This document shows positions 42,801 through 48,909 of a stretch of 64,000 nucleotides of DNA, piece after piece. The DNA is from Sporomusaceae bacterium (GTDB lineage: Bacteria; Bacillota; Negativicutes; Sporomusales; UBA7701): positions 124,001 through 188,000 of the forward strand of contig JAVKTQ010000006.1 in NCBI GenBank assembly GCA_031460455.1, given 5' to 3'. Numbering within the stretch: position 1 is the stretch's first letter; each line of letters starts with the position of its first letter. The position numbers and the translations under genes were made by a program. The notes below the pieces were generated by a model that was not told where the DNA came from, did not search any database, and saw only the letters and a list, made by a program, of their open reading frames with translations.

Positions 42801-42997
42801 AGCCAGCCGGCGGCGAGTATGCCGGCGACGGCCGCGACGGCGATTATCGCCGGGAGCCGTGCGGGACTGTGCTCAGCGCTGCCCGGGTAATCAGCCGCCC
42901 TGCGCAGGAGTTCGTGTCTGGCGTTTTCCCGCCGCCAGCAGGCTAGCAGTATTAATGTCGCGAAGAGAGGATAGTACCAAACCACGCTCTGCCCCAC
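39800..42997 (-). CDS. Membrane-anchored multi-PAS/GAF sensor histidine kinase
   Basis: This 1065-residue kinase has three hydrophobic segments in the first 110 residues ([54 protein letters not shown]). It continues with PAS (about 120-235), GAF (about 250-405), PAS (about 425-525), GAF (about 530-690) and PAS (about 700-815). The core has HisKA ([24 protein letters not shown]) and HATPase ([45 protein letters not shown]). The AHEINQPL wording is that of NtrB/DctB-type kinases paired with sigma54 regulators. The start is a GTG with no clear ribosome-binding site. It overlaps the regulator gene by four bases; the signal is unknown, and five sensor modules suggest integration of several inputs. 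Confidence 0.9.
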   Translation of the reverse strand: [1065 protein letters not shown]

Positions 42998-43082
42998 CGT
43001 GTTCTTTAGAATATTAACCGTATTTCGACGATTTTCGCAGCATTACCTTCCATTTTTTACTATGTAGGGGTGAAAATAATAA

Positions 43083-43109
43083 CAGAAGGAACTCGGTGAG
43101 TTCCTTCTG
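43083..43109 (-). terminator. Terminator after the 144-residue membrane protein gene
   Basis: A 12-bp perfect stem CAGAAGGAACTC / GAGTTCCTTCTG with a 3-base loop is followed on the minus strand by TTATTATTTTC. Confidence 0.8.
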
Positions 43110-43142
43110 CAGCGTCTGTCGAGTGTCGCAGCGCAGTCCGGT

Positions 43143-43577
43143 CTATCCTTCCCGGTAGTAGGGCTTGAGCTGGAAGAGCAGGTAGGCGAAGACGAAGTCC
43201 CAGATGAGTCCGGCGGGGTTGAACCAGACGAGGTTCATGAGTATGCCGAGCAGCAGGGCGTAGAAAGCGAGCACCCAGCCCAGGCGGCGCCGCTTGAGCA
43301 TGAAGCAGCCGCCGGCGATGGCCAGCGCCTGGAGGATGGGGACGAGGATGTGGAAGACGGCGGCGGCGAAGGAGGGGAAGGCGCGGCTGAAGCCCGCTGT
43401 TTTGAGGGTGGCGGCGCCGAACAGGCCGATGACGCTCAGCCAGGCGAGAAGTCCGAGTACGCCGAGGACGATGACCACCCACGGGAGAATTTTCGCCGCC
43501 CAATCCCTGACGCCGGCGGGCAGCCCCGGCAGCCAATCGGCGAAGAAACGGCCGAATAATCTTTCCAGGCTGTTCAT
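43143..43577 (-). CDS. Four-helix membrane protein of unknown function
   Basis: This 144-residue protein has hydrophobic segments ILPWVVIVLGVLGLLAWLSVIGLFGA, FPSFAAAVFHILVPILQALAIAGGCFML, LGWVLAFYALLLGILMNLVWF and LIWDFVFAYLLFQL, and ends KPYYREG. The ATG at 43577 is chosen because GGAGG lies eight bases ahead; an ATG two codons earlier touches the site. I recognise no family. It is monocistronic, divergent from the RNA gene at 43684. Confidence 0.75.
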   Translation of the reverse strand: MNSLERLFGRFFADWLPGLPAGVRDWAAKILPWVVIVLGVLGLLAWLSVIGLFGAATLKTAGFSRAFPSFAAAVFHILVPILQALAIAGGCFMLKRRRLGWVLAFYALLLGILMNLVWFNPAGLIWDFVFAYLLFQLKPYYREG

Positions 43578-43648
43578 TTCCATACTCCTCCCAGTTTTAT
43601 TTCCTAATAATGATATGAGCTTCCGGCGGGAAAAAGTACGCCGTCCCG

Positions 43649-43677
43649 TTGTATTTGGACGGAAGGTATGTTATACT
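43649..43677 (+). promoter_or_regulatory. Promoter of the structured RNA gene
   Basis: TTGTAT (43649-43654) and TATACT (43672-43677) are exactly 17 bases apart; the predicted start (A at 43684) coincides with the first base of the long terminal stem of the RNA. Confidence 0.7.
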
Positions 43678-43683
43678 TAACTC

Positions 43684-43911
43684 AAGCACCATCCTTACAG
43701 AGACTCAGGGTTCGTAATTTGCAAGCGCGTCGAAAGTCAGTCTTTCCGAGCCTAGCAAGTAGCAACCGGTCCAAAGGGTAGTGTTTTTCGTTTCCCTGCA
43801 AGATGCAACTCGCCGATTCGTGTATCAGTTGTCAGCCAATCCAAGGTACCAATCGAGTATAATGGGGGTTTCCAGTCTGTCAGTATCGGTTATACTGTAA
43901 GGATGGTGCTT
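43684..43911 (+). ncRNA. Unassigned structured non-coding RNA, about 228 nt
   Basis: A perfect 17-bp closing stem (AAGCACCATCCTTACAG at 43684-43700 with its complement at 43895-43911) encloses about 190 bases without a credible reading frame. Inside are smaller stems: AGACU with AGUCU next to the closing stem, UCGAAAG/CUUUCCGA, CAACU...AGUUG containing GAU/AUC, and CAGUAU/AUACUG. The motif GCAAGnnGCAAC occurs twice. A sigma-A promoter places the start at the first stem base and an intrinsic terminator follows four bases after the stem. The length and long closing stem recall 6S RNA or the raiA-motif RNA of Firmicutes, but I cannot match conserved sequence to either. SRP RNA, RNase P and tmRNA signatures are absent. 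Confidence 0.7.
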
Positions 43912-43914
43912 AAC

Positions 43915-43948
43915 GGGGGGAGGCGCAAGCCTCCCCCTAAGTTTTATT
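43915..43948 (+). terminator. Terminator of the structured RNA gene
   Basis: GGGGGAGGC / GCCTCCCCC with a GCAA tetraloop is followed by TAAGTTTTATTATTTT. Confidence 0.85.
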
Positions 43949-43982
43949 ATTTTGGGCATGCTATTTTCGGAGGTGATGCCCG

Positions 43983-44207
43983 GTGAAGAACCGCGGTGCC
44001 GATATGCAGCCCGAGTTTGGCGTCCATTCGTCGGAAGCGCCGGCGGTCAATTATGCTTCGCCCCGTACGGGCGGACAGGTCCAGGACGAGCTGCGGGCGG
44101 GCGGCGATCGGCCGAGCGCCAGGCAGACGGCGGGCGACCCGGAGGATTACGGCAATGCCGCGAGTGACGCTACGGCGAATACGCCGGTGAAGCCCCGCTC
44201 CGAGTAG
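43983..44207 (+). CDS. Small hydrophilic hypothetical protein
   Basis: This 74-residue protein starts at GTG with TCGGAGGTGATGCCC upstream and ends before a strong terminator. The sequence (KNRGADMQPEFGVHSSEAPA... ending TANTPVKPRSE) is rich in Gly, Ala, Asp and Arg, without Cys, hydrophobic segment or predicted domain, and is probably disordered. It follows the terminator of the structured RNA, so it is either transcribed separately or by read-through. I recognise no family. Confidence 0.6.
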   Translation: MKNRGADMQPEFGVHSSEAPAVNYASPRTGGQVQDELRAGGDRPSARQTAGDPEDYGNAASDATANTPVKPRSE

Positions 44208-44232
44208 CCCCTGTTATAAGCAGGTTCCCAAA

Positions 44233-44260
44233 CAAAAAAACCCGCCAAGCGGGTTTTTTT
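44233..44260. terminator. Bidirectional terminator
   Basis: AACCCGC / GCGGGTT stem with a CAA loop, A-run on the left and T-run on the right, lies between the small plus-strand gene and the convergent Fe-S protein gene. Confidence 0.85.
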
Positions 44261-44264
44261 GTTG

Positions 44265-45041
44265 TTAGCGGCCTGGGATGCGGTCTTCGCAAGGTACGCC
44301 GGTCTGGCATTTTCCGCAGCCATAGCGGGGCTGGAAGCGCGCCTTCATGGCGTCGAGGTAGTCGGAGCAGGGTTGGTGGCGTTTGCCGCGCTCGTCGATG
44401 GCTGCGGGCGGGCAGCGGCGGATGCAGGCGCCGCAGTTGGTACAGTATTCGTGGGTGCCGGTGTAGGGACGGGGCGTGGGTGCGAGCGCGAGGCCGGTGA
44501 CGAGGCTGCCGAGGCGGCCGGCGGCGCCGCGGGCGGTGATGAGCGAGCAGTTGAGGCTGAAGGTTCCCAGGCCGGCGATGTGGGCGACGTGCCGCTCCGA
44601 CCAGTTGCTGCGCCGCTCCACGACGGCGTAGCGCGGGTCGAACGCGGGCACGAGGGTCTGGTGGCCGTCCGCCGCCAGGAGGTCGGCGAGGAAACGGCGC
44701 AGGGCGTCGTTGACCATATCGCCCTCGATCCTGCCATATAGCCATTCGGTGGCAGGCAGGCCGGGCTGCCGGTTGGCGTGGCGCACCGCTTTAGTGAACG
44801 GCAGGAAGTAGGATACGACGGCGCCCGCCGCCGGCAGCCATTCACGGGGCGACAGGTGATTAGGGCCAACCGCTCCGGGGTCTTTGAGGCGGGCGAACAG
44901 CGGGTCGTCAGCCGCCGCGACGCCTAGCAGCGGCGGGTCGAAGATTTGCAGGCCGCCCAGCGAGGGCACGCGGTTGAGCGGGTTTTCGCCGACGAGGTTC
45001 GCCGCCGCTGCCGCCAATTCGTCTATCCGCACTTCGATCAT
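44265..45041 (-). CDS. QueG-like [4Fe-4S] protein (epoxyqueuosine reductase-like)
   Basis: This 258-residue protein has an N-terminal half resembling the cobalamin-binding region of QueG-type reductases (LPAAGAVVSYFLPFTKAVRHAN, then NWSERHVAHIAGLGTFSLNCSLITARGAAGRLGSLVTGLAL). A ferredoxin-like segment follows: CTNCGACIRRCPPAAI and, near the end, YGCGKCQTGVPCEDRIP. It lacks the HEAT-repeat tail of true QueG and is shorter (QueG is about 310-380), so it belongs to the QueG-like group of unknown function. AAGGAG abuts the ATG at 45041, so a GTG at 45032 with nine-base spacing may be the true start. Confidence 0.82.
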   Translation of the reverse strand: MIEVRIDELAAAAANLVGENPLNRVPSLGGLQIFDPPLLGVAAADDPLFARLKDPGAVGPNHLSPREWLPAAGAVVSYFLPFTKAVRHANRQPGLPATEWLYGRIEGDMVNDALRRFLADLLAADGHQTLVPAFDPRYAVVERRSNWSERHVAHIAGLGTFSLNCSLITARGAAGRLGSLVTGLALAPTPRPYTGTHEYCTNCGACIRRCPPAAIDERGKRHQPCSDYLDAMKARFQPRYGCGKCQTGVPCEDRIPGR

Positions 45042-45210
45042 CTCCTTTGCTGTGTTATGGGAATAGTTTGCGGCTGCCAGGCCCGAATCCTGCCTGCCGA
45101 CGGGCCTGGTTCGAAAAAACGTCCGTCGCCGCCGTCTTACAAATGCCCGGTTGATTATTACTTTTCCCGCGAATGTGGCGCCGATCGACCCGGATTTGTA
45201 TTTTGTTCTG

Positions 45211-45239
45211 TTGAAAGCCGGCCGTAATGATAGTAAAAT
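45211..45239 (+). promoter_or_regulatory. Promoter of the TPR protein gene
   Basis: TTGAAA (45211-45216) and TAAAAT (45234-45239) are separated by exactly 17 bases, 33 bases before the start codon. Confidence 0.7.
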
Positions 45240-45271
45240 ATTGGTGATGACGCAAAGGTGGGAGAGCGATT

Positions 45272-46174
45272 ATGGCGACAACGAACGAGAAGGCGACGAT
45301 CAGCGCCCGGGTTAACGCGACGGCGGTGAAGGCTCTTAAGAATCTTAAGGTTCCCTTGTCCGACGTTATCGAGGCGGGCGTTTTCCACTTCCTGCTGTTG
45401 GACGATTTCGCCAAGGTGAAGTTTCTCATTCAGAACAACGAAGACGTGATTAACCTTAAGCGGCTGGAGGCGGCTTACGGCGAGGACGACGGCCATTCGT
45501 GGCCGGATATCCTCCGCGACGTCCTCCGCCCCGGCCCGGACGGCGATGTGAAGAGCACGGTGCGGGAGCTGAAGTCGGTGGCGAAGAATCTCGACGACCG
45601 CGGCGACGAGGTGTTTTTCCGCAAGCGGATCGCCGGGCTGGACACGGCGGCGCTGCTGCAGGAGGCCCATCTGCACATGGTGAGGAGTTCGTTCGCGGCG
45701 GCGCTGGTGCTGTACGAGAGCGCCCTCAGGCTTTTCGAGGCGGCGGGCAACGCCGCGGAGGCCGGGAAGACGATCGCTCTGGCCGGCCGCTGCCAGCAGA
45801 GCCTCGGACGGTACTCCGACGCGCTCGACGCTTATGAGCGGGCCAGGCGCGTCCTGGAACAGCAGGACATGCCGCATGAGTTGGCCCGTATTCTCTATGA
45901 CCGCGGGACGTGTTACCAGCTGACCGGCCGCTATGACGAGGCTTGCGCTTCTTTCGAGGAAGCCCGCGTCATTTTCGAAAGCCTCGGCAATTACGAGGAG
46001 GTGCGCAGGTCGTTCGCAAGCATCGGCGCCTGCCTGAATTTTATGGGCGACAAGAAGCGGGTGCTTGAGTTCCTGGATCTTTTCATCGCCAGGATTATCC
46101 GCCAGAAAAGCATCATCCTCGCCGGTATGGCCGCGGAAAGCCGGCAGATAACGCCGGCCAAGGAAGGAAATTGA
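45272..46174 (+). CDS. TPR-repeat protein with a possible ribbon-helix-helix N-terminus
   Basis: In this 300-residue cytoplasmic protein, residues about 8-45 (ATISARVNATAVKALKNLKVPLSDVIEAGVFHFL) read like a ribbon-helix-helix DNA-binding segment (short strand, then two helices). Residues about 125-270 contain three to four tetratricopeptide repeats (SSFAAALVLYESALRLFEAAGNAAEAG; GRYSDALDAYERARRVLEQQDMPHEL; GRYDEACASFEEARVIFESLGNYEEV). No enzyme motif is visible. It could be a transcription factor with a peptide- or protein-sensing TPR domain, but that is inference. It precedes three genes for exported proteins on the same strand. Confidence 0.8.
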   Translation: MATTNEKATISARVNATAVKALKNLKVPLSDVIEAGVFHFLLLDDFAKVKFLIQNNEDVINLKRLEAAYGEDDGHSWPDILRDVLRPGPDGDVKSTVRELKSVAKNLDDRGDEVFFRKRIAGLDTAALLQEAHLHMVRSSFAAALVLYESALRLFEAAGNAAEAGKTIALAGRCQQSLGRYSDALDAYERARRVLEQQDMPHELARILYDRGTCYQLTGRYDEACASFEEARVIFESLGNYEEVRRSFASIGACLNFMGDKKRVLEFLDLFIARIIRQKSIILAGMAAESRQITPAKEGN

Positions 46175-46239
46175 CTGTCCGGGCCGAATGTTATTTTAAG
46201 AATACAAAATAAGCCAAAGAATAACGAGGTGCATTTGCA

Positions 46240-46785
46240 ATGTTCAAACCTGCCAGAATCTTCTCCGTTCTCCTTCTCCTCCTCGTCGCGCTGACGCTGC
46301 CGGCGCTTGCCGCCGCTGAGGAAGAGGACAGGTACTTCCCCCTGAGCAACGCCACGAAGGATACTTTCAGCACATACTTCCTGGATTTCAAAACTCTCCA
46401 GCATGTGCCGGCCGACGCGAATTTCGATTTTATCAAGAACCCTGAGCAGGTGTATAAGGACAAGGGTTATCTCCAGGCCTGGGTCAAGGTCGAATATGAA
46501 AAGAACGGCGCCAAGGAAGTGGTAGAGTCTCTGAAGATGCAGGAGCGGAACATCGCCGGCTACGACAGGCTGGCTTTCTCTCTCCAGTTGCTGCGGGTGA
46601 GGCCGGCCACCAAGGAAGTGGCGCTGCTGGAGCAGGCCGATTACGATAAGAACGGCAAGGTTCTCGGCCGCATCGTCCACCCCACCGACCGGTGGGTGCC
46701 CTACGATGTCGAGGCGAGGATCAAGGAAATCTGCGAGAAACTGGTGGTAGCCCAGCGGGCGTTTTACGCCAACGGGGGCCGTTAA
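46240..46785 (+). CDS. Exported protein of unknown function
   Basis: This 181-residue precursor has a clear signal peptide (FKPARIFSVLLLLLVALTLPALAAAEE, cleavage near residue 26). The mature part (EDRYFPLSNATKDTFSTYFLDFKTLQH..., GYLQAWVKVEYEKNGAKEVVESLKMQERNIAGYDRLAFSLQLLRVRP) resembles small periplasmic or surface proteins with a statement of the type DTKSIKKV..A.VW.K, as in surface-adhesin-E-like domains. That resemblance is weak. ATG preceded by AACGAGGTGCATTTGCA. It sits 65 bases after the TPR gene and may be co-transcribed with it. Confidence 0.72.
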   Translation: MFKPARIFSVLLLLLVALTLPALAAAEEEDRYFPLSNATKDTFSTYFLDFKTLQHVPADANFDFIKNPEQVYKDKGYLQAWVKVEYEKNGAKEVVESLKMQERNIAGYDRLAFSLQLLRVRPATKEVALLEQADYDKNGKVLGRIVHPTDRWVPYDVEARIKEICEKLVVAQRAFYANGGR

Positions 46786-46834
46786 GCATTGCGGAGCGGC
46801 AGCTCTACCGACGTAAATGAGGGGAGCGATGGGC

Positions 46835-47269
46835 GTGAATAAGATGAGACTGGCGATCGGTCTGATGCTGCTGGGAGTGCTGCTGGCGGTATCGGCGCCG
46901 GCGGCGGCGGCCCCTTTCGACCCTGCGGTCGTGAAGGTCTCCGTGGACGACTCTCTGTGGAATAGTTATCATATCGCACCGGAGCCGGCGAGCGGCGACA
47001 CCATCACCCTTCACCGCATTACGAAAGCCGAGGTGACCATCCTCACTACCGGCAACCGGGAATTCGCCACCCATGTTTTTACCTCCAAGGAGAATAAACC
47101 GCACAGATTCACTATCCCCCACGGCATACCGAATTTGAAGGTCCGCCTGAAAACCTGGACCGCCGACGATGTCGTGTGGACGACCTCGGTCGATCTCAAG
47201 GAGATCGGCGACAGTATACTCGTCAAGGCGGTGCGGTCCGATCAGGCCGTCTATACTCCGGGGTTCTGA
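46835..47269 (+). CDS. Exported protein of unknown function
   Basis: This 144-residue precursor has a signal peptide NKMRLAIGLMLLGVLLAVSAPAAAAP and a mature beta-rich part (VVKVSVDDSLWNSYHIAPEPASGDTITL..., ATHVFTSKENKPHRFTIPHGIPNLKVRLKTWTADDVVW). GTG at 46835 is taken as start because GAGGGGAG lies at proper spacing; an ATG two codons earlier is only two bases from it. No cysteine in the mature part. I recognise no family; it is the third of a run of secreted-protein genes. Confidence 0.7.
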   Translation: MNKMRLAIGLMLLGVLLAVSAPAAAAPFDPAVVKVSVDDSLWNSYHIAPEPASGDTITLHRITKAEVTILTTGNREFATHVFTSKENKPHRFTIPHGIPNLKVRLKTWTADDVVWTTSVDLKEIGDSILVKAVRSDQAVYTPGF

Positions 47270-47287
47270 CAGCCGGAACAAGAACTG

Positions 47288-47317
47288 AAAGCCAAGGCGT
47301 CCGCCTTGGCTTTTTTG
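47288..47317 (+). terminator. Terminator of the secreted-protein run
   Basis: An 11-bp perfect stem AAGCCAAGGCG / CGCCTTGGCTT with a TC-centred loop is followed by TTTTTG, 19 bases after the stop. Confidence 0.85.
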
Positions 47318-47368
47318 TTATGTTTTTGGCGGTTTGAGAAAATTTTCACTTTTTTTTGATCCAGTATA

Positions 47369-47397
47369 TGGACTTTTACGGGGGGGAGCGTTATAAT
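47369..47397 (+). promoter_or_regulatory. Promoter of the 62-residue membrane peptide gene
   Basis: TGGACT (47369-47374) and TATAAT (47392-47397) are 17 bases apart, 46 bases ahead of the start codon. Confidence 0.7.
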
Positions 47398-47443
47398 TTA
47401 AGTGTGTGAATGTTATAACTTTCACTTATGGGAGGTCATGTAC

Positions 47444-47632
47444 ATGCTCCCCAAATCTTTGATCATGCTCCTCGGGCTGCCGTTTGCGTTTATCTGCTGT
47501 TTGCTGGTACCGGTGGTCTTTCTAATGGTCTTCGCCTGTTCGCCGTTCGTTTATATTTACCGGTGCGTTACCGGGCCTGTCCAGGCCGGAGGCAGCACTG
47601 TTCCGCACATCGCGCATCCCCCCTCCGCTTAA
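47444..47632 (+). CDS. Small membrane protein
   Basis: This 62-residue protein has one long or two short hydrophobic segments (LIMLLGLPFAFICCLLVPVVFLMVFACSPFVYIY) and a Pro/Ser/His-rich tail. The ATG at 47444 is eight bases from GGGAGG; an in-frame ATG at 47438 is too close. It has its own promoter and terminator, so it is a free-standing gene. Function unknown; contains four Cys residues in or near the membrane segment. Confidence 0.6.
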   Translation: MLPKSLIMLLGLPFAFICCLLVPVVFLMVFACSPFVYIYRCVTGPVQAGGSTVPHIAHPPSA

Positions 47633-47663
47633 CTACACCCCGCCTTGTCTTTATTTCCGCGTC

Positions 47664-47697
47664 GGCTCCGCTGCCAATCGGAGCCTATTTTTTTTAG
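47664..47697 (+). terminator. Terminator after the small membrane protein gene
   Basis: GGCTCCG / CGGAGCC with an eight-base loop is followed by TATTTTTTTT. Confidence 0.85.
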
Positions 47698-47776
47698 CCG
47701 CCAGCTTGTTGAAACTCTTCTCCGGCCGAAAATATGGTACAATAGTGGTAAAGTTCTTTGAGGGGGTACCCACTGT

Positions 47777-48229
47777 ATGATTAACCGGAGAACGGTCTCC
47801 ACCCTTGTGCTCGCACTGTTCGTAGTCATGCTGCTTGCGGCTCCGGTATGCTCCGCCGCTGCCCAAAGCCTGGACAAGCCGACCAAGATGCTGATGAAGG
47901 TTGACATCGTCGACCCGAATCTCTTCTGGTCGTATCCTTATATCGGCAGGGACGGCAAGTCGAGGCTGCCTGCCGCCGTCCAGATTGTCTGGAGTACCAC
48001 GAACGGCCTGTCTTCGGAGACGGGGACCGTTGTCGTGGCGAAGAAAGACCGCGGCCAGCTGGAAATAACGACCGAGAAGAATGCGTATATTGATGTCGAG
48101 GTGCAGGTGGTTGATGCCAAAAAGATAATTATTGGCAAGGCCAGCCTGCAGGTCCGCAATGTCGGCAAGGAAGTCGCCTTCGCCGTCTATCCCCCCGAAT
48201 ACACCAGCCCTTCGATCGAGATGCAGTAA
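47777..48229 (+). CDS. Exported protein of unknown function
   Basis: This 150-residue precursor has a signal peptide NRRTVSTLVLALFVVMLLAAPVCSAAA and a beta-rich mature domain (KMLMKVDIVDPNLFWSYPYIGRDGKSRLPAAVQIVWSTTNG..., YIDVEVQVVDAKKIIIGKASLQV) without recognised motifs. ATG preceded by GAGGGGGTACCCACTGT. It is similar in size and style, but not in sequence, to the 46835 gene product. Monocistronic with a terminator on the right. Confidence 0.7.
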   Translation: MINRRTVSTLVLALFVVMLLAAPVCSAAAQSLDKPTKMLMKVDIVDPNLFWSYPYIGRDGKSRLPAAVQIVWSTTNGLSSETGTVVVAKKDRGQLEITTEKNAYIDVEVQVVDAKKIIIGKASLQVRNVGKEVAFAVYPPEYTSPSIEMQ

Positions 48230-48250
48230 GCCCCCTCTCCCCTGCCGAAC

Positions 48251-48286
48251 AAAAAGGTCTGCAGCAAACGCTGCAGACCTTTTTTG
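48251..48286. terminator. Bidirectional terminator
   Basis: AAAGGTCTGCAG / CTGCAGACCTTT (12 bp) with a six-base loop, A-run to the left and TTTTTTG to the right, lies between two convergent genes for exported proteins. Confidence 0.88.
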
Positions 48287-48299
48287 TTGGCAGAGCGAA

Positions 48300-48887
48300 T
48301 TAACGCGGCCAGAATTCCCGCCCGCCGGCGGCTTTCGTGAGCAGCCGCTCGGTGAGCGCCCCGGCGAGGTTTGCGGCCTCCCCGCGGGCCGACCAGTCGT
48401 CGAAGTAGTCTTCCCGGTCTTTGATGTCGATGAAGCTGCCGCGGTCCGCCCGGTAGCCGACGAGGCGCATGGCGAGGTCGGTTTTAAGCTGTAGGCCGCT
48501 CCAGGGGTTGTTGACGGTATATTCGCCGAGGTCGGTGACGATCACTCCAAGGATAAGGTCGGCGTCGAGTTTGAGCGCCAGCTGCCGCAGTCGGGGCAGG
48601 TCGGGCTTCCGCGGGTCGAGGATGCCGTCCGGCGGCGAGGCGGCCTTGATTTCGGCGGCGGGGATGATTTCGTATACTTTTACGAATGACGGCAGCGGCG
48701 TACGGAACCACGCGGCCAGCGTAGCGGCGACTTTGGCCTCCACCGCGGGGAGTTCGCGGTTTTCCACGGTGGCGGCGACGGGCAGGATGGCTATCCGGCG
48801 CGCCTCGGCGGCGGCGCAGGCAGGCGAATCCGGCAGCGTCAGGAGCGCGAACGCAAGGGTGAGGGCGAGGGCAAGGGTTTTTTTCAC
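48300..48887 (-). CDS. Exported protein of unknown function (possible CsgG/TolB-like domain)
   Basis: This 195-residue precursor has a signal peptide KKTLALALTLAFALLTLPDSPACAAA. The mature part starts RRIAILPVAATVENRELPAVEAKVAATLA and continues ...RQLALKLDADLILGVIVTDLGEYTV. The RIAILPV...L..KLDADLIL.G pattern resembles lipoprotein-type CsgG or TolB-N domains that detect or assemble envelope complexes; this is a loose similarity. GTG start with GGCGGTGATAAC upstream, 22 bases after the c-di-GMP gene, so the two may form a transcription unit. Confidence 0.7.
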   Translation of the reverse strand: MKKTLALALTLAFALLTLPDSPACAAAEARRIAILPVAATVENRELPAVEAKVAATLAAWFRTPLPSFVKVYEIIPAAEIKAASPPDGILDPRKPDLPRLRQLALKLDADLILGVIVTDLGEYTVNNPWSGLQLKTDLAMRLVGYRADRGSFIDIKDREDYFDDWSARGEAANLAGALTERLLTKAAGGREFWPR

Positions 48888-48909
48888 GTTATCACCGCCA
48901 GGTTGTTTT

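Noticed and set aside
43684-43911. A MITE-like mobile element, because of perfect 17-bp terminal inverted repeats
   Set aside because: No clear target-site duplication flanks it and no second copy is in the window. A promoter ends exactly at the first arm and a terminator begins right after the second, which fits an RNA gene better.
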